From contig CACZJL010000008.1 in NCBI GenBank assembly GCA_902781505.1, positions 1 to 64,000 on the forward strand: DNA of 64,000 bases, given 5' to 3'. Positions 37,389 through 47,149 of this stretch are shown piece after piece. The stretch comes from an uncultured Lachnospiraceae bacterium (GTDB lineage: Bacteria > Bacillota > Clostridia > Lachnospirales > Lachnospiraceae). How positions within the stretch are numbered: position 1 is the first letter of the stretch; each line of letters opens with the position of its first letter. A model generated the notes under the pieces. The model made no database searches. It saw only the letters and a program-made list of their open reading frames with translations, and was not told the DNA's origin. The position numbers and the translations under genes were made by a program.

Positions 37389-38492
37389 ATGGCAGGATCA
37401 ACGTTTGGAAATATTTTCAGTATTACAACATTTGGTGAATCCCATGGAGAGGGACTTGGCGTCGTAGTTGACGGCTGCCCGGCAGGGGTTGAATTAACAG
37501 AAGAGGATGTTCAGGCCCTTCTTAACAGAAGAAAGCCGGGACAGAGCAAGTTTACAACTCCTCGTAAAGAGGCGGATGCGGTTAAGATCCTTTCCGGCGT
37601 TTTTGAAGGAAAGACAACCGGTACTCCAATTGGCATGGTTGTGATGAATACATCACAGAGATCTGCAGACTATTCTGAGATTGCAAAGTACTACAGACCG
37701 GGGCATGCAGATTACACCTTTGATCAGAAGTATGGCTTCAGAGATTATCGCGGTGGCGGCAGAAGTTCAGGAAGAGAAACAATTGGACGAGTTGCGGCTG
37801 GTGCGGTTGCAAAGAAGTTGTTAGAATCACTTGGAATCACTGTTACAGCGTACTCTAAGGAAATTGGCGGAATCGAAATCAGCACGGAGAGATTCGACTT
37901 AAGTCAGTGCGCGGAAAATCCATTTGCCATGCCGGATGCAGAGGCGGCTTCAAAAGTGCAGGTGATGGCAGAGGAAAAGATGAAGGAACTCGATTCCATC
38001 GGAGGAATCATTGAGTGCAGGATTAACGGGATGCCTGCGGGTGTTGGCGAACCTGTATTTGACAAGCTGGACGCACGTCTGGCACAGGCAATTATCTCCA
38101 TCGGTGCGGTAAAGGGCTTTGAAATCGGCGACGGTTTTGCAGCTGCGAAGAGCTTCGGAAGTGAGAACAACGACGCATTTGCCATGAAAGATGGCGAGGT
38201 TACGAAGGTCACAAATCACGCGGGTGGTGTGCTTGGCGGCATGAGTGACGGTTCAGAAATCGTGTTCCGTGCAGCAATCAAGCCGACTCCAAGTATCGCA
38301 AAGACACAGAATACGGTGAATAAAGACAGCGAAGATATTGAAATCAGCGTGAAGGGAAGACATGATCCGATGATCGTTCCAAGAGCGGTGGTTGTCGTTG
38401 AAGCAATGGCGGCAGTGACCATTGTGGACCTGCTTTTAAGCAATATGACTGCAAGGGTAGATTACCTGAAAAAAATTTACGACAGAAAGTAA
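37389..38492 (+). CDS. aroC: Chorismate synthase
   Basis: The last step of the shikimate pathway: conversion of EPSP to chorismate using reduced FMN. The family signatures GESHGEGLGVVVDGCPAG, the RPGHADYTFDQKYG segment and GGRSSGRETIGRVAAGA are visible, and the length (367 aa) is normal. A long purine-rich ribosome binding site (GAGGAAAGAAGAGGG) precedes the ATG. The 95-bp gap from the Hsp70-like gene has no clear terminator. Confidence 0.97.
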   Translation: MAGSTFGNIFSITTFGESHGEGLGVVVDGCPAGVELTEEDVQALLNRRKPGQSKFTTPRKEADAVKILSGVFEGKTTGTPIGMVVMNTSQRSADYSEIAKYYRPGHADYTFDQKYGFRDYRGGGRSSGRETIGRVAAGAVAKKLLESLGITVTAYSKEIGGIEISTERFDLSQCAENPFAMPDAEAASKVQVMAEEKMKELDSIGGIIECRINGMPAGVGEPVFDKLDARLAQAIISIGAVKGFEIGDGFAAAKSFGSENNDAFAMKDGEVTKVTNHAGGVLGGMSDGSEIVFRAAIKPTPSIAKTQNTVNKDSEDIEISVKGRHDPMIVPRAVVVVEAMAAVTIVDLLLSNMTARVDYLKKIYDRK

Positions 38493-38498
38493 GTAAGA

Positions 38499-39638
38499 AT
38501 GAAGTATACAATTGTAAACACAGACGGTCGTGCCAAGCACGCTACCGTTGAAACCGTTCATGGTACGATTCAGACTCCTGTATTCATGAACGTAGGTACG
38601 GTTGCAGCAATTAAGGGTGCTGTAAGTACTATGGATCTGCACAATATTGGAACTCAGGTGGAATTAAGTAATACCTATCACCTGCATGTTCGTACAGGCG
38701 ACAAGCTGATTAAACAGTTTGGCGGCCTTCACAAGTTTATGAACTGGGACAGACCAATCCTTACGGATTCCGGCGGCTTCCAGGTGTTCTCGCTTGCCGG
38801 CCTTCGCGCCATCAAGGAGGAGGGTGTTACCTTCCGTTCTCATATTGATGGACATAAGATTTTCATGGGTCCGGAAGAGAGCATGCAGATTCAGAGCAAT
38901 CTCGCGTCAACAATCGCGATGGCTTTTGATGAATGTCCGCCGGCACTTGCTGCCAGAGAGTATGTTCAGCCATCCGTTGACAGAACTTACCGCTGGCTTC
39001 TTCGCTGCAAAAAGGAGATGGATCGCTTAAATTCATTAGAAGACACCATCAATAAGGAACAGCTTCTCTTTGGTATCAACCAAGGTGCTGTATTTGATGA
39101 TATTCGTATCGATCATGCGAAGAGAATCTCCGAGCTTGATCTTGACGGATATGCACTGGGCGGTTTAGCTGTTGGTGAGAGCCATGAGCAGATGTATCAC
39201 ATACTCGATGTGACAGTGGAACATTTGCCGCAGAACAAACCAACCTATCTTATGGGTGTAGGTACCCCGGCAAATATTATCGAAGGCGTATATCGCGGTG
39301 TCGATTTCTTTGATTGTGTATATCCATCCAGAAACGGAAGACACGGTCATGTCTATACGAAGTTTGGCAAGATGAATATGTTTAATGCAAAGTATGACCT
39401 TGATGATGCGCCAATTGAAGAGGGCTGCCAGTGTGAGGCATGCAGGAATTATTCAAGAGCTTATGTGCATCATTTGATGAAAGCAAAGGAAATGCTTGGC
39501 ATGAGACTTTGTGTTATGCACAATCTGTACTTCTACAATCACCTGATGGAAGAAATCAGAGAGGCTATTGATTCTCATACCTTTGAGGCCTTCAGAAAAG
39601 AGCGTCTCGAACTGCTTCATACATATGACAAGAAATAA
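38499..39638 (+). CDS. tgt: tRNA-guanine transglycosylase
   Basis: Exchanges the wobble guanine of GUN-anticodon tRNAs for preQ1 or queuine. The catalytic LTDSGGFQVFSL, AFDECPPAL, the GGLAVGE substrate pocket and the zinc site CQCEACRNY with a downstream His are present. The usual GIVQGG is GINQGA here, and several other conserved segments differ from the Enterobacteria-type enzyme, so the base it accepts (preQ1 or salvaged queuine) cannot be taken for granted. It lies 6 bp after aroC and before yajC, the tgt-yajC order common in bacteria. 379 aa. Confidence 0.95.
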   Translation: MKYTIVNTDGRAKHATVETVHGTIQTPVFMNVGTVAAIKGAVSTMDLHNIGTQVELSNTYHLHVRTGDKLIKQFGGLHKFMNWDRPILTDSGGFQVFSLAGLRAIKEEGVTFRSHIDGHKIFMGPEESMQIQSNLASTIAMAFDECPPALAAREYVQPSVDRTYRWLLRCKKEMDRLNSLEDTINKEQLLFGINQGAVFDDIRIDHAKRISELDLDGYALGGLAVGESHEQMYHILDVTVEHLPQNKPTYLMGVGTPANIIEGVYRGVDFFDCVYPSRNGRHGHVYTKFGKMNMFNAKYDLDDAPIEEGCQCEACRNYSRAYVHHLMKAKEMLGMRLCVMHNLYFYNHLMEEIREAIDSHTFEAFRKERLELLHTYDKK

Positions 39639-39699
39639 GCTTTACGAAATCAAAGCTTTAGGGTAAGATAAGAAAAGTTAAATTTTGGAGGATTTTAAA

Positions 39700-39978
39700 A
39701 TGAATACAACTATTTTTACAATTATCTATATTGTAGTAATCATCGGTGCGTTCTATCTCATCGCAATCAAGCCGCAGCAGAAGCAGGACAAGTTAAAGAA
39801 GGAACTTCTTTCTACCATGCAGGTTGGTGACTTTGTTAAGACAACAAACGGATTCATCGGTCAGCTCATCGATATCTCTGAGGATACTGTTATTGTTGAG
39901 TTTGGTAACAACAAGAACTGCAGAATTCCTATGGAGAAGAGTGCAATCGCTCAGGTTGAAAAGGCTGACGAAACATAA
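39700..39978 (+). CDS. yajC: Preprotein translocase subunit YajC
   Basis: A small accessory of the Sec translocon: one N-terminal membrane helix (about residues 4-22) followed by the KPQQKQDKLKKELLSTMQVGD segment-type cytoplasmic domain. GGAGG at 39687-39691 fits the ATG at 39700 (92 aa) rather than the in-frame upstream ATG at 39685. secD and secF are not in the window. A terminator follows. Confidence 0.93.
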   Translation: MNTTIFTIIYIVVIIGAFYLIAIKPQQKQDKLKKELLSTMQVGDFVKTTNGFIGQLIDISEDTVIVEFGNNKNCRIPMEKSAIAQVEKADET

Positions 39979-39997
39979 TTATAGAAATGGTAAGGGT

Positions 39998-40029
39998 AAG
40001 GGTTTGTCTTTTATAGACAGGCCCTTTTT
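39998..40029 (+). terminator. Intrinsic terminator after yajC
   Basis: AAGGG-TGTCT pairs with AGACA-CCCTT around a TTTTAT loop with a two-base internal mismatch, followed by TTTTTC. Confidence 0.8.
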
Positions 40030-40075
40030 CATTAGGAAAATGACAGGCGCTTTTTCGCTTTAAGAGATTAAAGTG

Positions 40076-40104
40076 TTGAAAAACTTATACGAATAAGGTA
40101 TTAT
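40076..40104 (+). promoter_or_regulatory. Promoter of leuB-ilvD-ilvB
   Basis: TTGAAA (40076-40081), 17 bp, TATTAT (40099-40104). The start site lies near 40111; an inverted repeat (TTAA-CGTT-AA-AACG-TTAA type, about 40111-40130) lies at the start site and could be an operator. Confidence 0.7.
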
Positions 40105-40163
40105 AAGACTTAATCGTTAAAACGGTTAAACATCTGATGAATTTGTGGAGAAAGGTGATTGAT

Positions 40164-41246
40164 ATGGAGAAAAATATTACGTTAATTCCAGGCGATGGAA
40201 TTGGTCCCGAAATCGTGGCTGAAGCAGTCAAGGTTCTGGATAAAGTGGCAGATAAATTCGGTCACAAGTTTAATTATACAAAGATTTTAATGGGTGGTTG
40301 CTCTATTGATGCAACAGGTGTACCTCTTACTGATGAGGCTATTGAAACAGCTAAGGCATCTGACGCCGTACTTTTAGGCGCTGTAGGTGGTAAGGTCGGC
40401 AACTCAAAGTGGTATGATGTTGCTCCAAATCTTAGACCGGAAGCAGGTCTTTTAAAAATCAGAAAGTCCTTAGAGCTGTTCTGTAATGTGCGTCCGGCTT
40501 ACCTTTACAAGGAGCTGTCTGATGCATGTCCATTAAAGCAGTCTATTATCGGTGACGGCTTTGATATGGTTATCATGAGAGAATTAACAGGTGGTCTGTA
40601 CTTTGGCGCACGTCACACAGAAGTGGTAGACGGACTTGAGACAGCAACCGATACTCTTGTTTATAACGAAGAAGAAATCAGAAGAATCGCAATCAAGGCA
40701 TTTGAAGTAGCCCGGAAGAGAAGAAAAAAGCTCACTTCCGTTGACAAGGCAAATGTTCTTGATTCTTCCAGACTCTGGAGAAAGGTTGTGCACGAAGTAG
40801 CAAAGGACTATCCAGACGTAGAAGTAGAAGATATGCTCGTTGATAACTGCGCAATGCAGCTGGTTATGAATCCGGCTCAGTTCGACGTAGTATTAACAGA
40901 GAACATGTTCGGTGACATCCTTTCTGATGAAGCCAGCATGATTACCGGTTCCATCGGCATGCTTTCAAGCGCATCCTTAGGTGCTACAAAGCTTGGTCTT
41001 TACGAGCCTAGCCATGGTTCTGCTCCCGATATTGCAGGAAAGAATATCGCAAACCCAATCGCAACCATTCTTTCAGCGGCAATGCTCCTTCGCTATTCCT
41101 TCGATATGGAAGAGGAAGCAAAGGCAATTGAAAATGCAGTCGTAAAGGTTCTTGAAGAAGGCTTCAGAACTATCGATCTTGCAGAAGATAAGACAAAATA
41201 CAGCACAACAACAGAAATGGGCGATGCAATCGCTGCCCGTATCTGA
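40164..41246 (+). CDS. leuB: 3-isopropylmalate dehydrogenase
   Basis: NAD-dependent oxidative decarboxylation of 3-isopropylmalate in leucine synthesis. The N-terminal [25 protein letters not shown] and the C-terminal [19 protein letters not shown] are intact. The open frame reaches back to 40137, but AAAGGTG fits the ATG at 40164 (360 aa). leuA and leuCD are not next to it; instead ilvD and ilvB follow. Confidence 0.96.
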   Translation: MEKNITLIPGDGIGPEIVAEAVKVLDKVADKFGHKFNYTKILMGGCSIDATGVPLTDEAIETAKASDAVLLGAVGGKVGNSKWYDVAPNLRPEAGLLKIRKSLELFCNVRPAYLYKELSDACPLKQSIIGDGFDMVIMRELTGGLYFGARHTEVVDGLETATDTLVYNEEEIRRIAIKAFEVARKRRKKLTSVDKANVLDSSRLWRKVVHEVAKDYPDVEVEDMLVDNCAMQLVMNPAQFDVVLTENMFGDILSDEASMITGSIGMLSSASLGATKLGLYEPSHGSAPDIAGKNIANPIATILSAAMLLRYSFDMEEEAKAIENAVVKVLEEGFRTIDLAEDKTKYSTTTEMGDAIAARI

Positions 41247-41268
41247 TGGATATTACGGAGGTATATTT

Positions 41269-42939
41269 ATGAAGAGTGATAACGTAAAAGCAGGAATGCA
41301 GCAGGCACCTCATCGTTCCCTGTTCAATGCATTAGGATTTACAGAAGAAGAAATGAGAAAGCCATTAGTAGGTATCGTAAGTTCCTACAATGAAATCGTA
41401 CCGGGACATATGAACCTGGATAAGATTGTAAATGCAGTTAAGTTAGGCGTTGCAGAAGCTGGCGGTATGCCTGTAATGGTACCGGCAATCGCTGTCTGTG
41501 ACGGTATTGCAATGGGACATGTAGGAATGAAGTACTCACTTGTAACAAGAGACTTAATCGCAGATTCCACAGAAGCTCTTGCTTTAGCTCATCAGTTTGA
41601 TGCGCTGGTTTGTGTACCAAACTGTGATAAGAACGTTCCGGGTCTTTTAATGGCAGCAGCAAGACTGAATATTCCAACTGTATTTGTTTCCGGTGGTCCT
41701 ATGCTTGCAGGTCATGTAGATGGCTGCAAGAGATCCCTTTCTTCCATGTTCGAAGCAGTAGGTACATACGCTGCAGGTAACATGACAGAAGAAAAGGTTC
41801 GTGAATATGAGCAGAAGGTATGCCCAACATGCGGCTCCTGCTCCGGCATGTACACAGCAAACTCCATGAACTCCCTTACAGAAGTTCTTGGTATGGGCCT
41901 TCGTGGTAACGGTACAATTCCAGCTGTTTACTCAGAGAGAATTCGTCTTGCAAAGCACGCCGGTATGGCTGTAATGTATGCACTTGAGAATGATATCCGC
42001 CCAAGAGATATCATCACAAAGGAAGCAATCATTAATGCATTAACTGTAGATATGGCACTTGGCTGCTCTACAAACACAATGCTTCACCTTCCGGCAATCG
42101 CTCATGAAATCGGATTTGATTTCGACATCAGGATGGCTAATGAAATCTCTGAAAAGGTTCCAAATCTTTGCCATTTAGCACCTGCAGGTCCAACATACAT
42201 GGAAGACTTAAACGAAGCCGGCGGTATCTATGCAGTTATGAAGGAACTTGCTGATATCGGCTTACTCAATACAGATTGTAAGACTGTAACAGGTCAGACA
42301 ATTGGCGAAGCAGTGGCAAATGCTCAGAATCTTAACCCTGAAGTTATCAGAACAGTTGATAACCCATACTCCAAGACAGGTGGTCTTGCAGTTCTTTCCG
42401 GCAACCTCGCTCCGGATGGTTCAGTTGTAAAGAGAAGTGCAGTTGTTCCTGAAATGATGGTACATGAAGGCCCTGCAAGAGTATTTGACTGTGAAGAAGA
42501 TGCAATCGCAGCAATCAAGGGCGGTAAGATTGTTCCCGGAGACGTTGTTGTCATCCGTTACGAAGGACCTAAGGGTGGCCCTGGTATGAGAGAAATGCTC
42601 AACCCAACATCTGCAATCGCAGGTATGGGACTTGGTTCTTCCGTAGCATTAATCACAGACGGACGTTTCTCAGGCGCAAGCCGTGGTGCCTCTATCGGAC
42701 ATGTTTCTCCTGAAGCTGCTGTTGGCGGCCCAATCGCATTCGTTGAAGAAGGCGATATCATCAGCATCAACATTCCTGAGTACAAGTTAGAGCTCAAGGT
42801 TTCTGATGAAGAGCTTGCTCGTCGTAAGGCAAACTGGACACCAAGAGAGCCTAAGGTTACAACAGGATACCTCAAGAGATATGCTCACATGGTAACAAGT
42901 GGTAACCGTGGTGCGGTTCTTGAAATCCCAAAGGATTGA
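41269..42939 (+). CDS. ilvD: Dihydroxy-acid dehydratase
   Basis: An iron-sulfur dehydratase that makes the 2-keto acids of valine and isoleucine. The cluster cysteines are visible in [12 protein letters not shown] and [17 protein letters not shown], with [12 protein letters not shown] and the C-terminal RFSGASRG segment. An in-frame extension to 41152 overlaps leuB and was rejected; GGAGG at 41257-41261 fixes the ATG at 41269 (556 aa). Confidence 0.97.
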   Translation: MKSDNVKAGMQQAPHRSLFNALGFTEEEMRKPLVGIVSSYNEIVPGHMNLDKIVNAVKLGVAEAGGMPVMVPAIAVCDGIAMGHVGMKYSLVTRDLIADSTEALALAHQFDALVCVPNCDKNVPGLLMAAARLNIPTVFVSGGPMLAGHVDGCKRSLSSMFEAVGTYAAGNMTEEKVREYEQKVCPTCGSCSGMYTANSMNSLTEVLGMGLRGNGTIPAVYSERIRLAKHAGMAVMYALENDIRPRDIITKEAIINALTVDMALGCSTNTMLHLPAIAHEIGFDFDIRMANEISEKVPNLCHLAPAGPTYMEDLNEAGGIYAVMKELADIGLLNTDCKTVTGQTIGEAVANAQNLNPEVIRTVDNPYSKTGGLAVLSGNLAPDGSVVKRSAVVPEMMVHEGPARVFDCEEDAIAAIKGGKIVPGDVVVIRYEGPKGGPGMREMLNPTSAIAGMGLGSSVALITDGRFSGASRGASIGHVSPEAAVGGPIAFVEEGDIISINIPEYKLELKVSDEELARRKANWTPREPKVTTGYLKRYAHMVTSGNRGAVLEIPKD

Positions 42940-42957
42940 TTTAAATTTTGATTTGTT

Positions 42958-42994
42958 AAGGGAATCTGTTTACAGGTTCCCTTTAAACTATAAT
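42958..42994 (+). terminator. Intercistronic hairpin between ilvD and ilvB
   Basis: AAGGGAATCTG (42958-42968) pairs with CAGGTTCCCTT (42973-42983) around TTTA with one G-U pair. The tail TTAAACTATAATT is weak, so it may be a partial terminator or processing site. Confidence 0.5.
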
Positions 42995-43011
42995 TACCGG
43001 GAGGTCTAAAG

Positions 43012-44700
43012 ATGAAATTAAATGGTTCAGAAATTATCATTGAGTGCCTGAAAGAACAGGGCGTTGATACCATTTTCGGTTATCCGGGCGGTACAATCTT
43101 AAATGTTTACGATGCACTCTATAAGCACAGAGATGAAATCAGCCATTATCTGGTGTCTCACGAGCAGGGTGCTGCTCATGCAGCAGATGGCTATGCCAGA
43201 TCGACAGGTAAGGTTGGTGTATGTTTCGCAACCTCTGGCCCAGGAGCTACAAACCTTGTAACAGGTATCGCTACAGCATACATGGATTCTATTCCGCTTG
43301 TAGCTGTGACATGTAACGTTGCCGTTCCAGCACTTGGTAGAGATTCCTTCCAGGAAATCGATATTACCGGTGTTACAATGCCTATTACAAAGCATAATTT
43401 CATCGTTAAGGATGTAAAAGACCTCGCAAAGACAATCCGCCGCGCATTTACCATCGCGAAGGAAGGTCGACCGGGCCCTGTACTTATCGATATCACTAAG
43501 GATGCCACGGCAAATGAATGTGATTACGTTAAAGAAACGCCTAAGAATATTGATCCGGTCACAGATTCCATCAATGAGAAGGATATCGACCGTGCCGTTG
43601 AATTAATCAATGCTTCAAAGAAGCCATTCGTATTCGTCGGTGGTGGCTGTATTGCTTCCGGTGCTGCAGAGGAGTTAAAAAGATTTGTTGAGAAGATTGA
43701 CGCTCCGGTCTGCGATACCTTAATGGGTAAGGGTGCGTTCCCGGGTGCGGATGAGCGTTACACAGGTATGCTTGGAATGCACGGAACAAAGACTTCAAAC
43801 TTTGGTGTATCCGAATGTGACCTTTTAATTGCAATCGGTGCACGTTTCTCTGACAGAGTTACAGGAAATGCAAAGAAATTTGCCAAGCATGCAAAGGTAC
43901 TTCATATCGATGTCGATGCGGCAGAAATCAATAAGAATGTAAAGACAACAGCATCTGTTTTGGGTGATGCAAATGAAATCTTAAAGAGAATTAACATGAA
44001 GCTCTCCCAGCTTGAACATAAGGAATGGATGGAGCAGATTGAGGAGTATAAGACAAAGTTCCCTATGCGCTACAGAAAGGACGTTTTAAACGGACCTCTT
44101 CTGATCAATGCGCTCTATGAAGAGACTAAGGGTGAGGCAATCATCACGACTGATGTGGGTCAGCATCAGATGTGGGCTGCTCAGCACTATCTGTTCAAGA
44201 GACCAAGACAGCTCTTAACTTCCGGTGGTGCAGGTACCATGGGATATGGCCTTGGTGCATGTATCGGTGCGAAGGTTGGTAATAAGGACAAGCTTGTCTT
44301 TAATATCACAGGTGACGGCTGTTTCCGTATGAATATGAACGAGCTTGCAACTGCATCCCGTTACAATATTCCAATCATTGATATCATTTTTGATAACCAG
44401 GTTCTTGGTATGGTTCGTCAGTGGCAGGATTTGTTCTACGGACAGAGATATTCCAACACAGTAATTGATGATTCCGTTGATTACTGCAAGGTTGCAGAAG
44501 GCTTAGGCTGCAAGGCATACCGCGTTGAGACTCTTGAGGAGTTTCGGGCTGCAGTGAAGGATGCAATCAGATTGAATATTCCTTGTGTAATTGATTGTAA
44601 GATCAATAAGGACGACAAGGTATTCCCAATGGTTAGTCCCGGAGCTCCAATTTCTGAGGCATTTGACCGTCAGGACCTGGATGCGAAACAGAATAACTAA
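43012..44700 (+). CDS. ilvB: Acetolactate synthase large subunit
   Basis: A thiamine-diphosphate enzyme that condenses pyruvate (with pyruvate or 2-ketobutyrate) in branched-chain amino-acid synthesis. The N-terminal FGYPGGTILNVYDAL with the catalytic Glu in VSHEQGAAHAADGYAR, the FAD-binding middle domain and the GDGCFRMNMNELATA cofactor motif are visible. The length (562 aa) is normal. No ilvN (regulatory subunit) or ilvC follows. GGGAGGT precedes the ATG. Confidence 0.96.
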   Translation: MKLNGSEIIIECLKEQGVDTIFGYPGGTILNVYDALYKHRDEISHYLVSHEQGAAHAADGYARSTGKVGVCFATSGPGATNLVTGIATAYMDSIPLVAVTCNVAVPALGRDSFQEIDITGVTMPITKHNFIVKDVKDLAKTIRRAFTIAKEGRPGPVLIDITKDATANECDYVKETPKNIDPVTDSINEKDIDRAVELINASKKPFVFVGGGCIASGAAEELKRFVEKIDAPVCDTLMGKGAFPGADERYTGMLGMHGTKTSNFGVSECDLLIAIGARFSDRVTGNAKKFAKHAKVLHIDVDAAEINKNVKTTASVLGDANEILKRINMKLSQLEHKEWMEQIEEYKTKFPMRYRKDVLNGPLLINALYEETKGEAIITTDVGQHQMWAAQHYLFKRPRQLLTSGGAGTMGYGLGACIGAKVGNKDKLVFNITGDGCFRMNMNELATASRYNIPIIDIIFDNQVLGMVRQWQDLFYGQRYSNTVIDDSVDYCKVAEGLGCKAYRVETLEEFRAAVKDAIRLNIPCVIDCKINKDDKVFPMVSPGAPISEAFDRQDLDAKQNN

Positions 44701-44741
44701 AGTTCGCAAAATAATATTTTGAATTTTGTAACATTTTAGAA

Positions 44742-44770
44742 TTGACGAATATTTAACAGAGTTCTAAAAT
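44742..44770 (+). promoter_or_regulatory. Promoter of serC-serA
   Basis: TTGACG (44742-44747), 17 bp, TAAAAT (44765-44770). Transcription would begin near 44777, about 100 nt before the serC start codon. Confidence 0.75.
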
Positions 44771-44776
44771 AGATAC

Positions 44777-44879
44777 AGCGCGGTACCTCGTTAAAGTGCC
44801 GTCGGAGGTAAGAAGGGTATTTAAGCATAAGCTTAAATATAGATTAAAAATTTTCTTTTAAAATTTGGAGGTAAGGAAG
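44777..44879 (+). promoter_or_regulatory. Structured serC leader with decoy Shine-Dalgarno
   Basis: The leader contains CGGTAC (44781-44786) that can pair with GTGCCG (44796-44801, one G-U), the anti-Shine-Dalgarno TACCTC (44784-44789), a decoy GGAGGTAAGAAG (44804-44815) with no start codon behind it, a 9-bp hairpin (TATTTAAGC-ATAA-GCTTAAATA, about 44819-44839), and the true ribosome binding site GGAGGTAAGGAAG (44867-44879). TACCTC can pair with GAGGTA of the decoy or of the real site, and both pairings compete with the first stem. It does not match a T-box or a riboswitch class I know. Regulation at translation is inferred. Confidence 0.45.
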
Positions 44880-45962
44880 ATGGCAAGAGTTTACAATTTC
44901 AGTGCCGGTCCGGCTATGTTACCGGAAGAAGTACTCAAAGAATGTGCAGCTGACATGCTGGACTACAAGGGATCAGGTCAGTCAGTAATGGAGATGAGCC
45001 ATCGATCTAAGGTATTTGATGATATCATTAAAGAGGCAGAAGCAGATATCAGAGATCTTATGAATATTCCTGACGACTATGCAGTACTTTTCCTTCAGGG
45101 TGGAGCTTGGACACAGTTCTCAGCTATTCCTATGAACCTGTTCAAGAATAAGAAGGCAGGTTATATCAACACAGGTAACTGGGCTAACAATGCACGTAAG
45201 GAAGCTTCCCGTTATGGTGAAGCTGTAGAACTTGCATCTTCAGCTGATAAGACATATTCATACATCCCTGATGTTTCCGATCTTCCTATCACAGATGATA
45301 TGGATTACGTTTACATCTGTCAGAACAACACAATCTACGGAACAAAGTATAAGGAACTCCCAAATACAAAGGGTAAGCTCTTAGTATCTGACGTTTCTTC
45401 CATGTTCCTTTCCGAGCCAATTGATGTTACAAAGTATGGCGTTGTTTACGGTGGTGTTCAGAAGAACGTTGGTCCTGCAGGTGTTACAATCGTAATCGTA
45501 CGCAAAGATCTCATCACTGACGACGTACTTGAAGGAACTCCTACAATGCTTAAGTGGAAGACACAGGCTGATAAGGATTCTCTCTTCAACACACCTCCAT
45601 GCTGGAATATCTATGTTTGCGGCCTTGTATTCAAGTGGTTAAAGAAGCAGGGCGGCCTTGAAGCAATCAAGAAGCACAACGAAGAGAAGGCTAAGATTCT
45701 CTACGATTTCCTTGATCAGAGCAAGTTATTCAAGGGTACAGTGGAACCTGAGTACCGTTCTCTTATGAACGTTCCTTTCGTAACAGGCGATAAGGATCTT
45801 GATGCTAAGTTTGTAGCTGAAGCTGCTGAAGCTGGTTTTGTTAACCTTAAGGGACACAGAAGCGTTGGCGGTATGCGTGCTTCTATCTACAATGCTATGC
45901 CAATCGAAGGTGTTCAGAAGCTTGTTGAATTCATGGATAAGTTCGAGAAGGAGAATGCATAA
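44880..45962 (+). CDS. serC: Phosphoserine aminotransferase
   Basis: A PLP-dependent class V aminotransferase that converts 3-phosphohydroxypyruvate to phosphoserine. The N-terminal YNFSAGPAMLPEEVL, LQGGAW, the pyridoxal lysine region YGGVQKNVGPAG and the C-terminal HRSVGGMRAS are visible. The ATG at 44880 lies behind GGAGG; an in-frame GTG-type upstream start at 44865 overlaps that site. 360 aa. The stop codon overlaps the serA start. Confidence 0.97.
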   Translation: MARVYNFSAGPAMLPEEVLKECAADMLDYKGSGQSVMEMSHRSKVFDDIIKEAEADIRDLMNIPDDYAVLFLQGGAWTQFSAIPMNLFKNKKAGYINTGNWANNARKEASRYGEAVELASSADKTYSYIPDVSDLPITDDMDYVYICQNNTIYGTKYKELPNTKGKLLVSDVSSMFLSEPIDVTKYGVVYGGVQKNVGPAGVTIVIVRKDLITDDVLEGTPTMLKWKTQADKDSLFNTPPCWNIYVCGLVFKWLKKQGGLEAIKKHNEEKAKILYDFLDQSKLFKGTVEPEYRSLMNVPFVTGDKDLDAKFVAEAAEAGFVNLKGHRSVGGMRASIYNAMPIEGVQKLVEFMDKFEKENA

Positions 45963-47131
45963 TGATTAACATTAATTGCCTTAATAATATTTCTGATAAG
46001 GGTCTTGCCCTTTTCACAAGTCAGTATAACAAGGATGCAAAGTTTGAAGAAGCTGATGCAGTTCTTGTAAGAAGTGCCAAGATGCATGATATGGAGCTTC
46101 CTGAAACTCTTCTTGCAATAGGAAGAGCCGGAGCTGGTGTTAACAATATTCCTCTTGATAAGTGCGCAGATCAGGGGATCGTTGTATTCAACACACCCGG
46201 TGCAAATGCAAATGCCGTTAAGGAAATGGTAATTGCTGCTATGTTACTTGGTTCAAGAGATTATATCGGTGGTTTCAACTGGGTTAAGGAGAACAAGACT
46301 GACCCTGATATCGCTAAGTCTGCCGAGAAGGCTAAGAAGGCATTTGCCGGTACAGAAATCAAGGGCAAGAAGCTCGGTGTTATCGGTCTTGGTGCAATCG
46401 GTCAGCTTGTAGCTAACGCTGCAATTTCTCTTGGCATGGAAGTAGCCGGATATGATCCATACCTTTCTGTAACAGCTGCATGGAACCTTTCAAGCAAGGT
46501 TGAGCATATCGAGAAGGTTGAAGATATCTTCAAGACTTGCGATATCATCACAATCCATGTTCCTGCATTAGATTCTACAAAGGGAATGGTTAACAAGGCT
46601 GCATTCGATTTAATGAAGGACGGCGTTATTTTAGTTAACTGTGCAAGAGATACTCTGGTTGAAGAAGCTGCTCTTCTTGACGCTGTTAAGACAGGCAAGG
46701 TTAAGAAGTACATCACTGACTTCGCTACACCAGGTGTTGCTAACGCTGATACAGATAAGATTATCATCCTTCCACACCTCGGCGCTTCTACAGAAGAAGC
46801 TGAAGAGAACTGTGCGAAGATGGCAGTTGAAGAAGTTCGCGACTTCATCGAGAATGGTAACATCACTCATTCTGTAAACTACCCTGCAGTAAACATGGGA
46901 ACATGCCAGACAGCAGGAAGAATTGCAGTATGCCACAAGAATGTTCCTTCTGTAATTTCTAAGATTACAGCTATCTTCGGAAATGTTAACTCTAACATCT
47001 CCAACATGGCTAATCAGTCCCGTAAGGACTATGCTTACACACTTATTGACATCGATGCTCCTGCAACTGACGATTTAATCGCTCAGATCGCAGCAGTTGA
47101 AGGTGTTCTTAAGGTAAGAGTTGTAAAGTAA
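45962..47131 (+). CDS. serA: D-3-phosphoglycerate dehydrogenase
   Basis: The first committed step of serine synthesis, NAD-dependent. The Rossmann motif GLGAIGQLVANAA, the catalytic NCARDTLVEE and LPHLGASTEEAEENC (His) are present. A C-terminal ACT domain (about 318-389, from RIAVCHKNVPSV) should bind serine for feedback control. The length (389 aa) puts it in the short, ACT-only group without the extra ASB domain. It is coupled to serC by TAATG. The order serC before serA is the common one in clostridia. Confidence 0.96.
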   Translation: MININCLNNISDKGLALFTSQYNKDAKFEEADAVLVRSAKMHDMELPETLLAIGRAGAGVNNIPLDKCADQGIVVFNTPGANANAVKEMVIAAMLLGSRDYIGGFNWVKENKTDPDIAKSAEKAKKAFAGTEIKGKKLGVIGLGAIGQLVANAAISLGMEVAGYDPYLSVTAAWNLSSKVEHIEKVEDIFKTCDIITIHVPALDSTKGMVNKAAFDLMKDGVILVNCARDTLVEEAALLDAVKTGKVKKYITDFATPGVANADTDKIIILPHLGASTEEAEENCAKMAVEEVRDFIENGNITHSVNYPAVNMGTCQTAGRIAVCHKNVPSVISKITAIFGNVNSNISNMANQSRKDYAYTLIDIDAPATDDLIAQIAAVEGVLKVRVVK

Positions 47132-47149
47132 TTTAATACTTGAATGAAG

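Noticed and set aside
44777-44879. T-box leader upstream of serC
   Set aside because: There is a GGTACC, but the T-box core AGGGTGGNACCGCG, specifier loop and terminator are all missing.
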